The notes under the pieces are model-generated. The model saw nothing but the letters and a program-made list of their open reading frames with translations, was not told the DNA's origin and did no database searches. Below are positions 8,050-17,367 of a stretch of DNA of 54,129 nucleotides, one piece after another. The number at the start of each line of letters is the position of its first letter. The stretch's first letter is position 1. Position numbers and translations under genes: made by a program. Source of the stretch: Alphaproteobacteria bacterium (GTDB lineage Bacteria; Pseudomonadota; Alphaproteobacteria; Rhizobiales; OSC116); contig NVQL02000058.1 of the NCBI GenBank assembly GCA_002400495.2, positions 1 through 54,129 of the forward strand, read 5' to 3'.

Positions 8050-9930
8050 TTACATATTTCTTATTATATCCATCAAATCCTTGACCACACTCACAACCCG
8101 GGCATTTGCAGCATATGCCATTTGTAAGGTCAGTAATTGTGCCATTTCTTCGTCCACATTCACTTTGGTTTTATCGCTCAAACGTGCGTTCATCGCGCTA
8201 ACCACCATTTTCTGGCTTTCTTCCAAGTCCGAATGTCGAGCAATCTGTGATGTTTGGTTCGCCACCACTTTTTGCGCAAAGTCCACCAATGTGCCTGAAT
8301 AAGGTGAGCTTTTCGAGCCGATGCCAGAATCGGCATTAAAAGCAAATGAAGTTTCGGTAAATTTTGCCAATAAATCCTCAGGTCGGCTTTGATCACCCAA
8401 TGCTGTCGCATTGCTATATTTAACCAAAAGCCCATTATCAGCCAACAGTTCGCTATTCACCCTGATCCGAGACGCAAAGCCACGTTTTTGCGTATTTCCA
8501 TCTAGGCTATTGCTGTAATTCTCTTGGCGGTTGCCATTCCAATCAACAAAAAAGTTAAGCTCCGTGCCCTGCCCTTGCACACCCCTAGCCGTTTGCATCC
8601 CCGTCAGACCAGCCACATTAACTAAATTTGAGCCGCCATCATCCATAATCTGAAGGTGAGTGCCATCAATTAACGACACACTAAAATTGGGGTTTTCCTT
8701 GGCAATTGCATCCGCAATTTGGGCCTCCACGCTGGCCATACCGCCGCTAAAATCAATACCATATACTTTATCATTGCCTTTTGCGGTGGCACTGTCATCC
8801 AACGGCAATGTTGTAGGGTCAGAGACTTTTACAAAACTCATTGTATAGCTATAGCCAGTTAAATTATCTCTATAATCAAACTCAATTACATTGCCATCTG
8901 ATAGACCGCTTATATCCAAGTTGAAACCGGTGTTCACATCTGTGACGACAGCGGTGCCTTTATTCTCAATCGTGTTTAAAGCCATTGCCAAACTATGTGC
9001 CAACTCATCAAGTTGATCTTGAGCATTGACGAGAATGTTATCCCGCACATTTATCAATCCAGCTAATTTACCACTTCTAATCGCCCCAGTTTCAATTAGA
9101 TCTACAGGTTTGCCCGATGCCGTCAGCAGACCAATAGTTCCCACACCTCGTAAGTCTTTATCTTTATTGTAAAGATGATTGGCACTTAGGTTGAATTTTG
9201 TATCAAATTGAAGCGTACCAGGACGGCCATCTACTAAGGCCAGGCCATTGGCTGCAAAAATTTTCACCGCGCCATTTGTGCCTTCAGGCACCACCTTAAT
9301 ATTTATAATAGCGGCTAAATCTTCAATCTCCATATCAAGCTGATCTTGCAAATCTGCCAAACCATTGCCAGAGCCATTTGATATCAATTGATGGCTAATG
9401 CGCGCAATATTATTTATCGCCACGTTAGCCCGATCAATCTCCTGACCAATCATACTTTCGGCACTTTGGCGCATATCCTGCACCCCGTCCGACATGTCTC
9501 GCAATTGTGATACTAAATATTCACTACCTTCCATTAATTCTTGGCTCGCAGCTTTTGATTGCGGTGCGTTGGCAAATGTCGTCATCGCCGAGGCAACATT
9601 ATTCACAATCGAGTCTAGCGCGCCATCAGAACCAGGCTCGCCAAATAAATTGTCAACATATTCCAGAAACTCGGTCTGAACACTCAGGTTTTTATAATCC
9701 GAATATTCAACACGAAGGTTTGTCTGTAAAAAACTATCAACTTGTCTGGTCACCGGGCCAATGGCGACACCAGTGCCTTTACCGCCCGAAATTTTGGCGT
9801 TAAGCGTTTGAATCTTCTTCGTGTAACCTTCAGTTTCAGCGTTGGAAACATTCCTCGAGACGACATCAATGCCAGCTTGAGTTGCCCGCAAACCACTTAA
9901 GGTATTACTTATGCTTTGGCCAAGTCCCAT
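8050..9930 (-). CDS. flgK: Flagellar hook-associated protein FlgK
   Basis: 626 residues. HAP1 caps the hook and forms the first junction zone. It starts with the rod/hook-type motif (SNTLSGLRATQAGIDVVSRNVSNAETEGYTKK) and ends with the matching C-terminal helix (LTLQMAYAANARVVSVVKDLMDIIRNM), as expected for axial proteins. The FlgK signature VDSFLQTNLR appears near residue 70. It lies between flgE (35 bp upstream) and flgL, on one probable transcript. Confidence 0.94.
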   Translation of the reverse strand: MGLGQSISNTLSGLRATQAGIDVVSRNVSNAETEGYTKKIQTLNAKISGGKGTGVAIGPVTRQVDSFLQTNLRVEYSDYKNLSVQTEFLEYVDNLFGEPGSDGALDSIVNNVASAMTTFANAPQSKAASQELMEGSEYLVSQLRDMSDGVQDMRQSAESMIGQEIDRANVAINNIARISHQLISNGSGNGLADLQDQLDMEIEDLAAIINIKVVPEGTNGAVKIFAANGLALVDGRPGTLQFDTKFNLSANHLYNKDKDLRGVGTIGLLTASGKPVDLIETGAIRSGKLAGLINVRDNILVNAQDQLDELAHSLAMALNTIENKGTAVVTDVNTGFNLDISGLSDGNVIEFDYRDNLTGYSYTMSFVKVSDPTTLPLDDSATAKGNDKVYGIDFSGGMASVEAQIADAIAKENPNFSVSLIDGTHLQIMDDGGSNLVNVAGLTGMQTARGVQGQGTELNFFVDWNGNRQENYSNSLDGNTQKRGFASRIRVNSELLADNGLLVKYSNATALGDQSRPEDLLAKFTETSFAFNADSGIGSKSSPYSGTLVDFAQKVVANQTSQIARHSDLEESQKMVVSAMNARLSDKTKVNVDEEMAQLLTLQMAYAANARVVSVVKDLMDIIRNM

Positions 9931-9965
9931 TCTCTACCTATTTTCAATAGTTAATCAAAACTCAA

Positions 9966-11309
9966 TTAACGCTTCATATTCAGCACTTCTTGCAGCATTT
10001 CATTCGCAGTGGTCAAAATCTTGGTACTCGCCGCATAAGCTTGCTGGGTTACAATTAGTTTTGAAAATTCTTCGGCAATGTCAGTGTTCGAGGCTTCAAG
10101 TTGATTGGCCACAACCGAGCCACTCGCCCCAGCAGTCGCCTTGCCAGAAGCCGAGGTGGCGATAAATGCACTACCATTCTGTTTCTTCAAATTACCTTCC
10201 GAAGCGAATGACGCCGTCGCAATTGCCCATTTGTCAACCACCACACCATTGGTATAAGTCACCGACACGCGGCCATCACCAGTCACACTCACACTTGACA
10301 TCTCACCAGCCGAATAACCGTTTTGTGAAATATCATTCACAATGGCACTACCACCATCATCATTATATTGCGACAGCCCGCCATTCGAGCCATGCTTCAA
10401 AGTCATGTCACCCAATTGGTCACCATTAATAACCATATTCGAAATGACCACATCACCTGTATCCACCACACCTGGAGGGCCAATTAGTTTCGAATTCGAC
10501 CCAAATGTATAATCTTCCTCTAAACGCGTCCATGACACATCTTCAGCTAATTCTGGGTCAGAGTTCGAGTTATAATAAAGTGCCCACGTATCAGGTTTAT
10601 CAGAAGTTTTTGCCCAGCGTAATTGCACGTCCACACCATTACCTGCTTCGTCATAAACTGTAATTGAATTGCCACCAATAGACTCATCAATAAACACCCC
10701 TTCATCGGCTTTCGTAATGTCGCCAACCAAGTCCAATTCTGCCGAAAGAAATTCCTTACCACTGGCAGTGGAAGGATGAATCGGCAAGTTCAATCGATAA
10801 TTAATGCTTGTCGTCGGCTTCGCCGCCAAAAAGTCATTGGAGAATCGAATCACACTTGGTTCAGTACCCGTTGCGTTGCCTGTCGTGCCGTCAATCTCAT
10901 TACCCTTTAAATAATAGCCCGCGCCATTAACCAAAAAGCCATCTTTGTTTAATTCAAAGTCACCACGCCTTGTATAGCGTGCCACACCGTCAAATGTTGG
11001 CAAACCATCGGCCTCACCGGCTTGTTCAGCAATCACAAAATAGCCTGCGCCATTAATCGCCAAGTTAGTGTCCACTTCAGATCCTAACAAATCACCTTGG
11101 GCTGAGTTAGTCGATCTTGTAAAAGCCATCACCGAGCCAGCTTTCTGGCTTGATGGGTCGGATTCAGAAACCACATCCTTAAAAGATGTCTCCGTGCGCT
11201 TGTAGGCAATGGTTTGCGAGTTCGCAATATTGTCAGATATATGTTCCAAAGACGTTGATTGCGCCCGAAGACCAGCCACCGCAGTTGTCATTGCGCCAAA
11301 AATACCCAT
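9966..11309 (-). CDS. flgE: Flagellar hook protein FlgE
   Basis: 447 residues, first gene of the operon. FlgE polymerises into the hook, the universal joint. It has the rod/hook N-terminal motif (FGAMTTAVAGLRAQSTSLEHISDNIANSQTIAYKR) and the C-terminal motif (LEASNTDIAEEFSKLIVTQQAYAASTKILTTANEMLQEVL). Between them are FlgE-type domains, including a Flg_hook-like RLNLPIH segment. GGGG precedes the ATG. A sigma-54 promoter lies 130 bp upstream, which fits the class of late hook genes. Confidence 0.93.
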   Translation of the reverse strand: MGIFGAMTTAVAGLRAQSTSLEHISDNIANSQTIAYKRTETSFKDVVSESDPSSQKAGSVMAFTRSTNSAQGDLLGSEVDTNLAINGAGYFVIAEQAGEADGLPTFDGVARYTRRGDFELNKDGFLVNGAGYYLKGNEIDGTTGNATGTEPSVIRFSNDFLAAKPTTSINYRLNLPIHPSTASGKEFLSAELDLVGDITKADEGVFIDESIGGNSITVYDEAGNGVDVQLRWAKTSDKPDTWALYYNSNSDPELAEDVSWTRLEEDYTFGSNSKLIGPPGVVDTGDVVISNMVINGDQLGDMTLKHGSNGGLSQYNDDGGSAIVNDISQNGYSAGEMSSVSVTGDGRVSVTYTNGVVVDKWAIATASFASEGNLKKQNGSAFIATSASGKATAGASGSVVANQLEASNTDIAEEFSKLIVTQQAYAASTKILTTANEMLQEVLNMKR

Positions 11310-11441
11310 TTTATCCCCTTTACCAAATAATTCAGGTTACAAATAATAATATCGACAGACCAATCCAGCCTGCCATGCTTAACATCTCATCACCAATCAT
11401 GGTTAACACCAAAATCAGAGACATAAATTCAAGTTCTACTT

Positions 11442-11458
11442 TGCAAATAGCATGCCAA
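11442..11458 (-). promoter_or_regulatory. Sigma-54 promoter of flgE-flgK-flgL
   Basis: On the minus strand, TTGGCATGCTATTTGCA has the -24 GG and -12 GC dinucleotides twelve bases apart and matches the consensus TGGCAC-N5-TTGCA closely. It lies upstream of flgE in the 330-bp divergent gap shared with the acylase gene. Alphaproteobacterial hook genes are commonly RpoN dependent. No enhancer was assigned. Confidence 0.7.
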
Positions 11459-11640
11459 ACACTAAACTGTTATATTTCAATGAGTTATTAAAACACCTTA
11501 AGCTCCACCTAGGTACTTATGGTTAGTAATTGCTTACCAATCGGCAATTATTTCCGCCCAAAGGCGGCAAAAGCAATATTTTATCGACATTTTTTCTTTA
11601 GTCGCTAGACTTAAAAAAACATAGCCAATGGAAACTAATT

Positions 11641-14097
11641 ATGAAAACAGCATTCAAATATTTGAGTTATTTAGTCGGTTTTTTCATGGTTATATTGCTC
11701 ATCGCTGCCCTTTCCATATATGTCTACTTCACCAATGGCTTGCCGCTTTATGATGGTCAGGTTCAGCTAGCTGGTTCAAAACATAAAATCACCATCACCC
11801 GCGATCAACACGCCCTGCCCCACATCATCGCCCAAACCACAAATGATGCCTATTTCGCCATCGGCTATGCTCACGCTCAAGACCGCTTATTCCAAATGCA
11901 ATTGCACCGCCACATCGCCATGGGCAGATTGTCCGAATTGGTCGGCCAAAAAGGCCTTGAAACCGATAAGTTCCTGCGCACCTTAGGCATGTTTCAAGCC
12001 GCACAATCCTCATATAAATTGCTCAGCAACCAAACCAAGGCCGAGTTAGAAGCCTATAGCGCAGGGGTCAACGCCTATTTGGCCGAAGACAATATATTAC
12101 CCGTCGAATTCACCATTTTACAGCTCGACAAGCCCGCGCCTTGGCAACCCATACACAGCGTCGCATGGATGAAAATTATGGCGTGGGATCTCAACAATAC
12201 ATGGCGCAAAGAGCTAGATCGCCTCATTATGTCAGCTAGTTTCACCCCGCAGCAAATTGCCGAATATCACCACCCCTATCCCGGTGATAAACCCTTCATC
12301 CCGCCAAAACCCATAGACATTTACGGCTTCGAGTTAAACGCTCCAAACCCGGTGAAAACCTCAGCTTTAAGCCGCCAAATCAGCATTTCACCCATCATCG
12401 ATCAACAAACCGCACAAGGCATAGGTTCTAACAATTGGGTGCTAGCCAGCAATCTCAGCCAGTCAGGCAAACCTTTATTAGCTAACGACCCACATCTAGG
12501 CCTCACCGCCCCTGCCCTTTGGTATCACGCACATTTAAGCGCCGAAGATAACAGCCTCAACGCAATTGGCGCCACCATGCCAGGCGTGCCCTATATCATC
12601 CTAGGCCGTAACGACCGCATTGCATGGGGCTTCACCAATACCGACCCCGATGCGCAAGATTTATATGTCGAAAAAATAACCCGCAATGGCTTTTATAAAA
12701 CCCCAAATGGCGAAGCCCCTTTCATCACCCGTCAAGAGGTCATCAAGATTAAAGGCCAAGATGACTACATCCTCACCACCCGCGCCACCCGCCATGGCCC
12801 TGTGCTTTCTGATCGCTTGAATAATGTCGCCGCTCTATTGGGCGACAAACATGTCATCGCCCTACGTTGGACAGCTTTAGACAATGATGCAAACAGCATA
12901 GACGCCGCAGCCAAAATGGCTTCATCACAAAATTGGCAACAATTTAAAGCCGCCACCAAAGCCTTCAAAGCCCCGCAACAAAGCATTGTCTATGCCGATG
13001 TTGATGGCAACATTGGTTTCATCGCACCCGGCGCCGTACCCATTCGCCACCCCGATAACGAGCTTTATGGTCAATATCCCTCACCAGGCTGGTTGTCCAA
13101 ATATGATTGGCAGGGCTACATCCCATTCGATGAATTGCCACAAAAATTCAACCCCACAAAAAACTACATAGCCACCGCCAACCATAAAATTATCGATGAT
13201 GATTACAAACATTACATCGCCAGCAAATGGTCATTGCCCTATCGCTATGACCGCATTGTCAAATTGCTAGAAGCCAAACCCAAACACTCGCTTGATAGCC
13301 TCAAAAACATTCAATTCGATCAATATTCTAACTTTCTTGAAGCCATGCGCCCCTTGCTCGATCAAGCCATGACCCAGCAACCACTTACCGATCCAGACGC
13401 CATTAAAGCCTATGAATTGGTTAAAAATTGGGATGGCCGCGGCACAGTGAATAGCCGCGAAATGCTGCTCATCACTTTATGGATTAGAAATTTGCAAACC
13501 GTCATCCTCACTCCCGAATTTGATCAATTACGCAGCCGTAATCATCAATTCCTCATAGATGTACTCAACAATAAAAATGGCATGAGCCGCTGGTGCGGCA
13601 CGTTAGGTAACCAAGATGGCACGCCTCAAACCTGTGCCACATTGGTCTCACAAACTTTCTACATCACCACCCAACAAATCATCAAACAATTGGGCATCAA
13701 TATGAAAAATTGGCAATGGGGCGAAGTTCATAAAGCCGTAAGCGAACATCGTATTTTTAATAAAGTGCCATTGCTGAACCGCCTATTCAACCTCACCACT
13801 CCCATTGGCGGCGGCAGAATGACCATCAATGTCGGCACTTTTGGCCGCACCGATAGTGATGATTTAAACCAAATATTCAAAAACACCGTCGGCCCGAGCT
13901 TACGCCATTTATTCGATCTCTCAGACCTCGAAAAATCTCGCTATATCCATTCTTCAGGCCAATCAGGCAATGTCTTTTCACCTTATTATTCCGATTACAT
14001 GCCGCTTTGGGCAAAAGGCGATTTCATCCCAATGACCATGCTTAAGGCCAATTATTTACCCAACGCCATTGGCAGCCTAGAACTCATCCCCAAATAA
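11641..14097 (+). CDS. Penicillin acylase family N-terminal-nucleophile hydrolase
   Basis: 818 residues. The family cleaves amide bonds of penicillins, acyl-homoserine lactones or other N-acyl compounds, and matures by self-cleavage. A signal anchor occupies residues 7-30. The alpha-chain start DGQVQL...ITRDQHALPHIIAQTTNDAYFAIGYAHAQDRLFQM is typical. The nucleophile is Ser263 in the GIGSNNWVL junction, followed by KPLLANDPHLGL and the C-terminal QSGNVFSPYYSDYMPLW. The protein would act in the periplasm. The substrate cannot be read from sequence; quorum-signal acylase is one option. Two MFS genes follow on the same strand. Confidence 0.9.
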   Translation: MKTAFKYLSYLVGFFMVILLIAALSIYVYFTNGLPLYDGQVQLAGSKHKITITRDQHALPHIIAQTTNDAYFAIGYAHAQDRLFQMQLHRHIAMGRLSELVGQKGLETDKFLRTLGMFQAAQSSYKLLSNQTKAELEAYSAGVNAYLAEDNILPVEFTILQLDKPAPWQPIHSVAWMKIMAWDLNNTWRKELDRLIMSASFTPQQIAEYHHPYPGDKPFIPPKPIDIYGFELNAPNPVKTSALSRQISISPIIDQQTAQGIGSNNWVLASNLSQSGKPLLANDPHLGLTAPALWYHAHLSAEDNSLNAIGATMPGVPYIILGRNDRIAWGFTNTDPDAQDLYVEKITRNGFYKTPNGEAPFITRQEVIKIKGQDDYILTTRATRHGPVLSDRLNNVAALLGDKHVIALRWTALDNDANSIDAAAKMASSQNWQQFKAATKAFKAPQQSIVYADVDGNIGFIAPGAVPIRHPDNELYGQYPSPGWLSKYDWQGYIPFDELPQKFNPTKNYIATANHKIIDDDYKHYIASKWSLPYRYDRIVKLLEAKPKHSLDSLKNIQFDQYSNFLEAMRPLLDQAMTQQPLTDPDAIKAYELVKNWDGRGTVNSREMLLITLWIRNLQTVILTPEFDQLRSRNHQFLIDVLNNKNGMSRWCGTLGNQDGTPQTCATLVSQTFYITTQQIIKQLGINMKNWQWGEVHKAVSEHRIFNKVPLLNRLFNLTTPIGGGRMTINVGTFGRTDSDDLNQIFKNTVGPSLRHLFDLSDLEKSRYIHSSGQSGNVFSPYYSDYMPLWAKGDFIPMTMLKANYLPNAIGSLELIPK

Positions 14098-14175
14098 ACT
14101 GATATATCAATATTATTGTCGCGACATAAGTATAAACCAAGCCTATAAAGGCCTTGTTATTCCCGGACGGGTAAA

Positions 14176-15393
14176 ATGGAGCCTTTAATGAATTTTTTTA
14201 AAAAAATATTTAGCATAGATTTTTCACTTAAATCACCCATGGTTATGCTAGCGCTGATGACTGCAGCCGTACATTTTTCTTTCTCAACATGGCGCTCATT
14301 GCTTAACAATTTCGCGGTCGATGTGGTTGATTTCAGCGGCGCCGAAATGGGCAATTTACAAGCCTTGCGCGAAGTTCCGGGTTTTTTCGCTTTCACCGCC
14401 ATTTTCTTACTATTTATATTCCGCGAGCAAACCCTAGCGCTTATTTCCATTGTCATCATGGGCATCGGCGTGGCCATCACTGGCTATTTTCCTTCCATCA
14501 TTGGGCTTTACGTCACCACTGTCATCATGTCGATTGGTTTCCACTATTATGAAACCATGAATCAATCACTCACCTTGCAAATATTCTCCAAAGATGAGGC
14601 ACCCATTAATATGGGCAAGCTAATCGCCATCGGATCAGCCTCCAGCCTCGTCGCTTATGTCTTCATTTTCATCTTTTTTGGCCAACTTAACTTAGGCTAT
14701 GAACTCTCCTTTTTGCTGGCTGGTGGCATCACTGCATCCGTCGGTGTTTATCTTTATAAAACTTTCCCCAGAATCAAAGTGCCGCATGAGCAACGCAAAA
14801 AATTATTATTGCGCAAAAGCTATTGGCTTTATTATGCACTCACCTTTATGGGCGGCGCGCGCCGTCAAATCTTTGTCGTATTTGCGGGCTTCTTAATGGT
14901 CGAAAAATTCGGCTTTACGGTAACTGAAATCGCCGCATTATATTTCTTCAACGGCGTCTTTAACATCTATCTGGCCCCACAAATTGGTAAAATGGTCGGA
15001 AAATTGGGCGAGCGCACCGTATTGACCATCGAATATGTCGGCCTCATCATCATTTTCACAGGCTATGGTTTTGTCGATAACAAATGGGCAGGCGTGGCGT
15101 TATTCATCGCCGATCACGCGTTTTTTGCCATGGCCATCGCCATGAAAACTTACTTCCAAAAAATCGCTGATCCACAAGATTTCGCGCCCACAGCAGGTGT
15201 AGCTTTCTCCATCAACCACATAGCGGCTATTTTCTTGCCCACCATCTATGGTACCATCTGGGTGCTTTATGGCGCATCTTATGTATTCTTCATCGGCGCG
15301 GCTTTTGCTGTTGCTTCGCTAGTTTTAGCACGGCTCATTCCCCACAACCCGGTAAAAGGCAATGAGTTCATCTGGTCAACCTCAAAACAATGA
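14176..15393 (+). CDS. MFS transporter
   Basis: 405 residues with about 12 hydrophobic segments. A short cytoplasmic loop pattern appears in the middle (PRIKVPHEQRKKLLLRKSYW) between the two six-helix halves. The substrate is unknown. The ATG at 14176 or the one at 14188 could be the start. It ends 10 bp before the next MFS gene, so the two are likely cotranscribed. Confidence 0.82.
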   Translation: MEPLMNFFKKIFSIDFSLKSPMVMLALMTAAVHFSFSTWRSLLNNFAVDVVDFSGAEMGNLQALREVPGFFAFTAIFLLFIFREQTLALISIVIMGIGVAITGYFPSIIGLYVTTVIMSIGFHYYETMNQSLTLQIFSKDEAPINMGKLIAIGSASSLVAYVFIFIFFGQLNLGYELSFLLAGGITASVGVYLYKTFPRIKVPHEQRKKLLLRKSYWLYYALTFMGGARRQIFVVFAGFLMVEKFGFTVTEIAALYFFNGVFNIYLAPQIGKMVGKLGERTVLTIEYVGLIIIFTGYGFVDNKWAGVALFIADHAFFAMAIAMKTYFQKIADPQDFAPTAGVAFSINHIAAIFLPTIYGTIWVLYGASYVFFIGAAFAVASLVLARLIPHNPVKGNEFIWSTSKQ

Positions 15394-15402
15394 TATAATT
15401 TC

Positions 15403-16638
15403 ATGTCAACCAATATGACGCCTCAAAAAAAGCTCGGCCGCACAGAATTCATCTTTCTGGTGGCAGCTTTGATGGCGCTCAATTCCCTGGCAATGGACAT
15501 TATGTTGCCTGCCTTGCCCGACATTGGCCACAGCCTCAACATGCTACAAGCCAATAACCGCTCTTTGGTTCTGACATTTTTTTCCATTGGCTTTGGCTTC
15601 ACTCAAATTATTTTCGGCTCATTAGGCGACCGATTTGGCCGCCGCATCCCCCTCTTCATTGGCCTCACCCTTTATATAGTTTCAGCATTTGCTGCCATTC
15701 TATCGCCAAATTTCGAGACATTGTTATTCTTACGCATGGTGCAAGGCATGGGCGCAGCAGGCGTACGGGTTATGGTTATGGCCGTGGTGCGCGATCAATA
15801 TTCTGGCAATGCCATGGCGCAAATCATGTCATTGGTCATTATGATTTTTATGCTCATGCCGATTCTTGCCCCCGTCATGGGGCAAACATTGTTACTCATC
15901 GGCTCTTGGCATCTTATATTTCTATTCATGGTAATCGCTGCTTTATGCATTGCCCTATGGTCCGCATTGCGCTTACCTGAAACATTAGCAATAGACAAAC
16001 GCCGCAGCCTCACAATCGGCAATTTGAGCGCGGCAATAAAAATAGTTTTTACCAATCGCACGGCCATGGGCTACTCAATTGCTGGTATGTTTATGATGGG
16101 CACAGTTTTGGGCTTTGTGAACACCGCCCAACAAGTCTTTGTTGGTATATTTGACTTAGGCCTACTATTTCCCATTGCTTTCGCCTCAGCCGCCACTATG
16201 CAATCGATGGCAGGCTTTTTAAATTCACGTTTTGTGAGAAAATTTGGCATGCGGCTCATCGCCCATACTGCCATCCTCCTATTCATCACCATCAGCAGCC
16301 TGCTTTGGTTCATAAGCCTATTTGGCAGTATAAATTTCTGGGTCTATATCATTATGATGAGCTTCATCATGTTCACATTAACGGGTGTCATGTCAAATAC
16401 AGGCTCTATGGCAATAGAAAGCTTAGGCGATGTTGCAGGCACAGCATCAGGAGTTTTTGGTACTTTTAATGCCTTTGGTGGTGCATGTCTTGGCTATCTC
16501 ATCAACCAAGCTTTCGATGGCAGCATAACACCCCTCGCCGCAAGCATAGCTCTTATGGGTTTAGCCGCTCTATCCTCAATGCTCTTTGCTGAAAAAGGCA
16601 AATTATTCAACAAACCCACCACGGCTCCACAGCCATAA
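15403..16638 (+). CDS. Bcr/CflA-type drug:H+ antiporter (MFS)
   Basis: 411 residues, 12 transmembrane segments of the DHA1 type. Diagnostic parts are the start LVAALMALNSLAMDIMLPALPDIG, motif A (GSLGDRFGRR) after helix 2, and the helix 4 region RMVQGMGAAGVRVMVMAVVRD, all typical of Bcr/CflA exporters. Its substrate is unknown. The 3' end overlaps the convergent HhH-GPD-like gene by 36 bp. Confidence 0.87.
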   Translation: MSTNMTPQKKLGRTEFIFLVAALMALNSLAMDIMLPALPDIGHSLNMLQANNRSLVLTFFSIGFGFTQIIFGSLGDRFGRRIPLFIGLTLYIVSAFAAILSPNFETLLFLRMVQGMGAAGVRVMVMAVVRDQYSGNAMAQIMSLVIMIFMLMPILAPVMGQTLLLIGSWHLIFLFMVIAALCIALWSALRLPETLAIDKRRSLTIGNLSAAIKIVFTNRTAMGYSIAGMFMMGTVLGFVNTAQQVFVGIFDLGLLFPIAFASAATMQSMAGFLNSRFVRKFGMRLIAHTAILLFITISSLLWFISLFGSINFWVYIIMMSFIMFTLTGVMSNTGSMAIESLGDVAGTASGVFGTFNAFGGACLGYLINQAFDGSITPLAASIALMGLAALSSMLFAEKGKLFNKPTTAPQP

Positions 16639-17346
16639 AGGCGTGTGCATATCAATTGGCAATAATTCCGAACCCGCAAGCAATTTCACCCAAGCATCCG
16701 CACACAATATCTGCCCCTTAGCACTTGCCGCCACATCCTCGCTAATCAGCCCAAGCCGCACCGAGGCTTGCATGATATGGGTATCAGGCGCAATGCTTAA
16801 CGCTTGGCGGTTTGTCAGCGGATAGTCCATATATTGCACCAGTACAAACAGCCAATAATTACAAATTTTATCACCCGCAAGGTAGGGGAAGTCTTTGCGA
16901 TTGGTTTGAATAAATTCACGAATTTTTGCAATGTTAAAATCATTCTGAGTCAAAATGTTAAACATATTACCCGTGCCATATTTCACAATGCCACCGCTGA
17001 CTCGCTGCCAGTTATCAATATGCTTATTGGGTTGCAATGCCACCTTATACTTCGGCAAAGCAGCACGTAATGTTTCAACATCAGATGTCGCCACTTTTTC
17101 GGGCTCAAACACCCAACAGCTAGTCTCGTCATAATATGTCTTGGTACAAGCTTGCCATAATGTATATGAATTACGTTGATAGTTTAAACACATACCAAGC
17201 GTTAGATAATGCAATAACCCGTGAGAGCAGCGATCAAGCTTTGGATGCACATCTTCGGGCATCGTCTCGCCGCCCAATTTCCCACGCTGCCAATTTTTAT
17301 GCAAAGCCAAAGCCTTGCATAAAACCTTTGCGTTCAAGCCTGTCAC
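16603..17346 (-). CDS. HhH-GPD-like protein of unknown function
   Basis: 247 residues with no transmembrane part. The segment FPYLAGDKICNYWL...SIAPDTHIMQASVRLGL (about 155-200) recalls the helix-hairpin-helix plus catalytic aspartate arrangement of HhH-GPD DNA glycosylases, where a (V/P)DTH aspartate is catalytic. There is no four-cysteine iron-sulfur loop at the C-terminus. A base-excision role is inference. The gene lies just downstream of the GPR-like gene on the same strand (21-bp gap) and may share its transcript. Confidence 0.5.
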   Translation of the reverse strand: MTGLNAKVLCKALALHKNWQRGKLGGETMPEDVHPKLDRCSHGLLHYLTLGMCLNYQRNSYTLWQACTKTYYDETSCWVFEPEKVATSDVETLRAALPKYKVALQPNKHIDNWQRVSGGIVKYGTGNMFNILTQNDFNIAKIREFIQTNRKDFPYLAGDKICNYWLFVLVQYMDYPLTNRQALSIAPDTHIMQASVRLGLISEDVAASAKGQILCADAWVKLLAGSELLPIDMHTPLWLWSRGGFVE

Positions 17347-17367
17347 ACAAAACCCAATTTATCTTGT

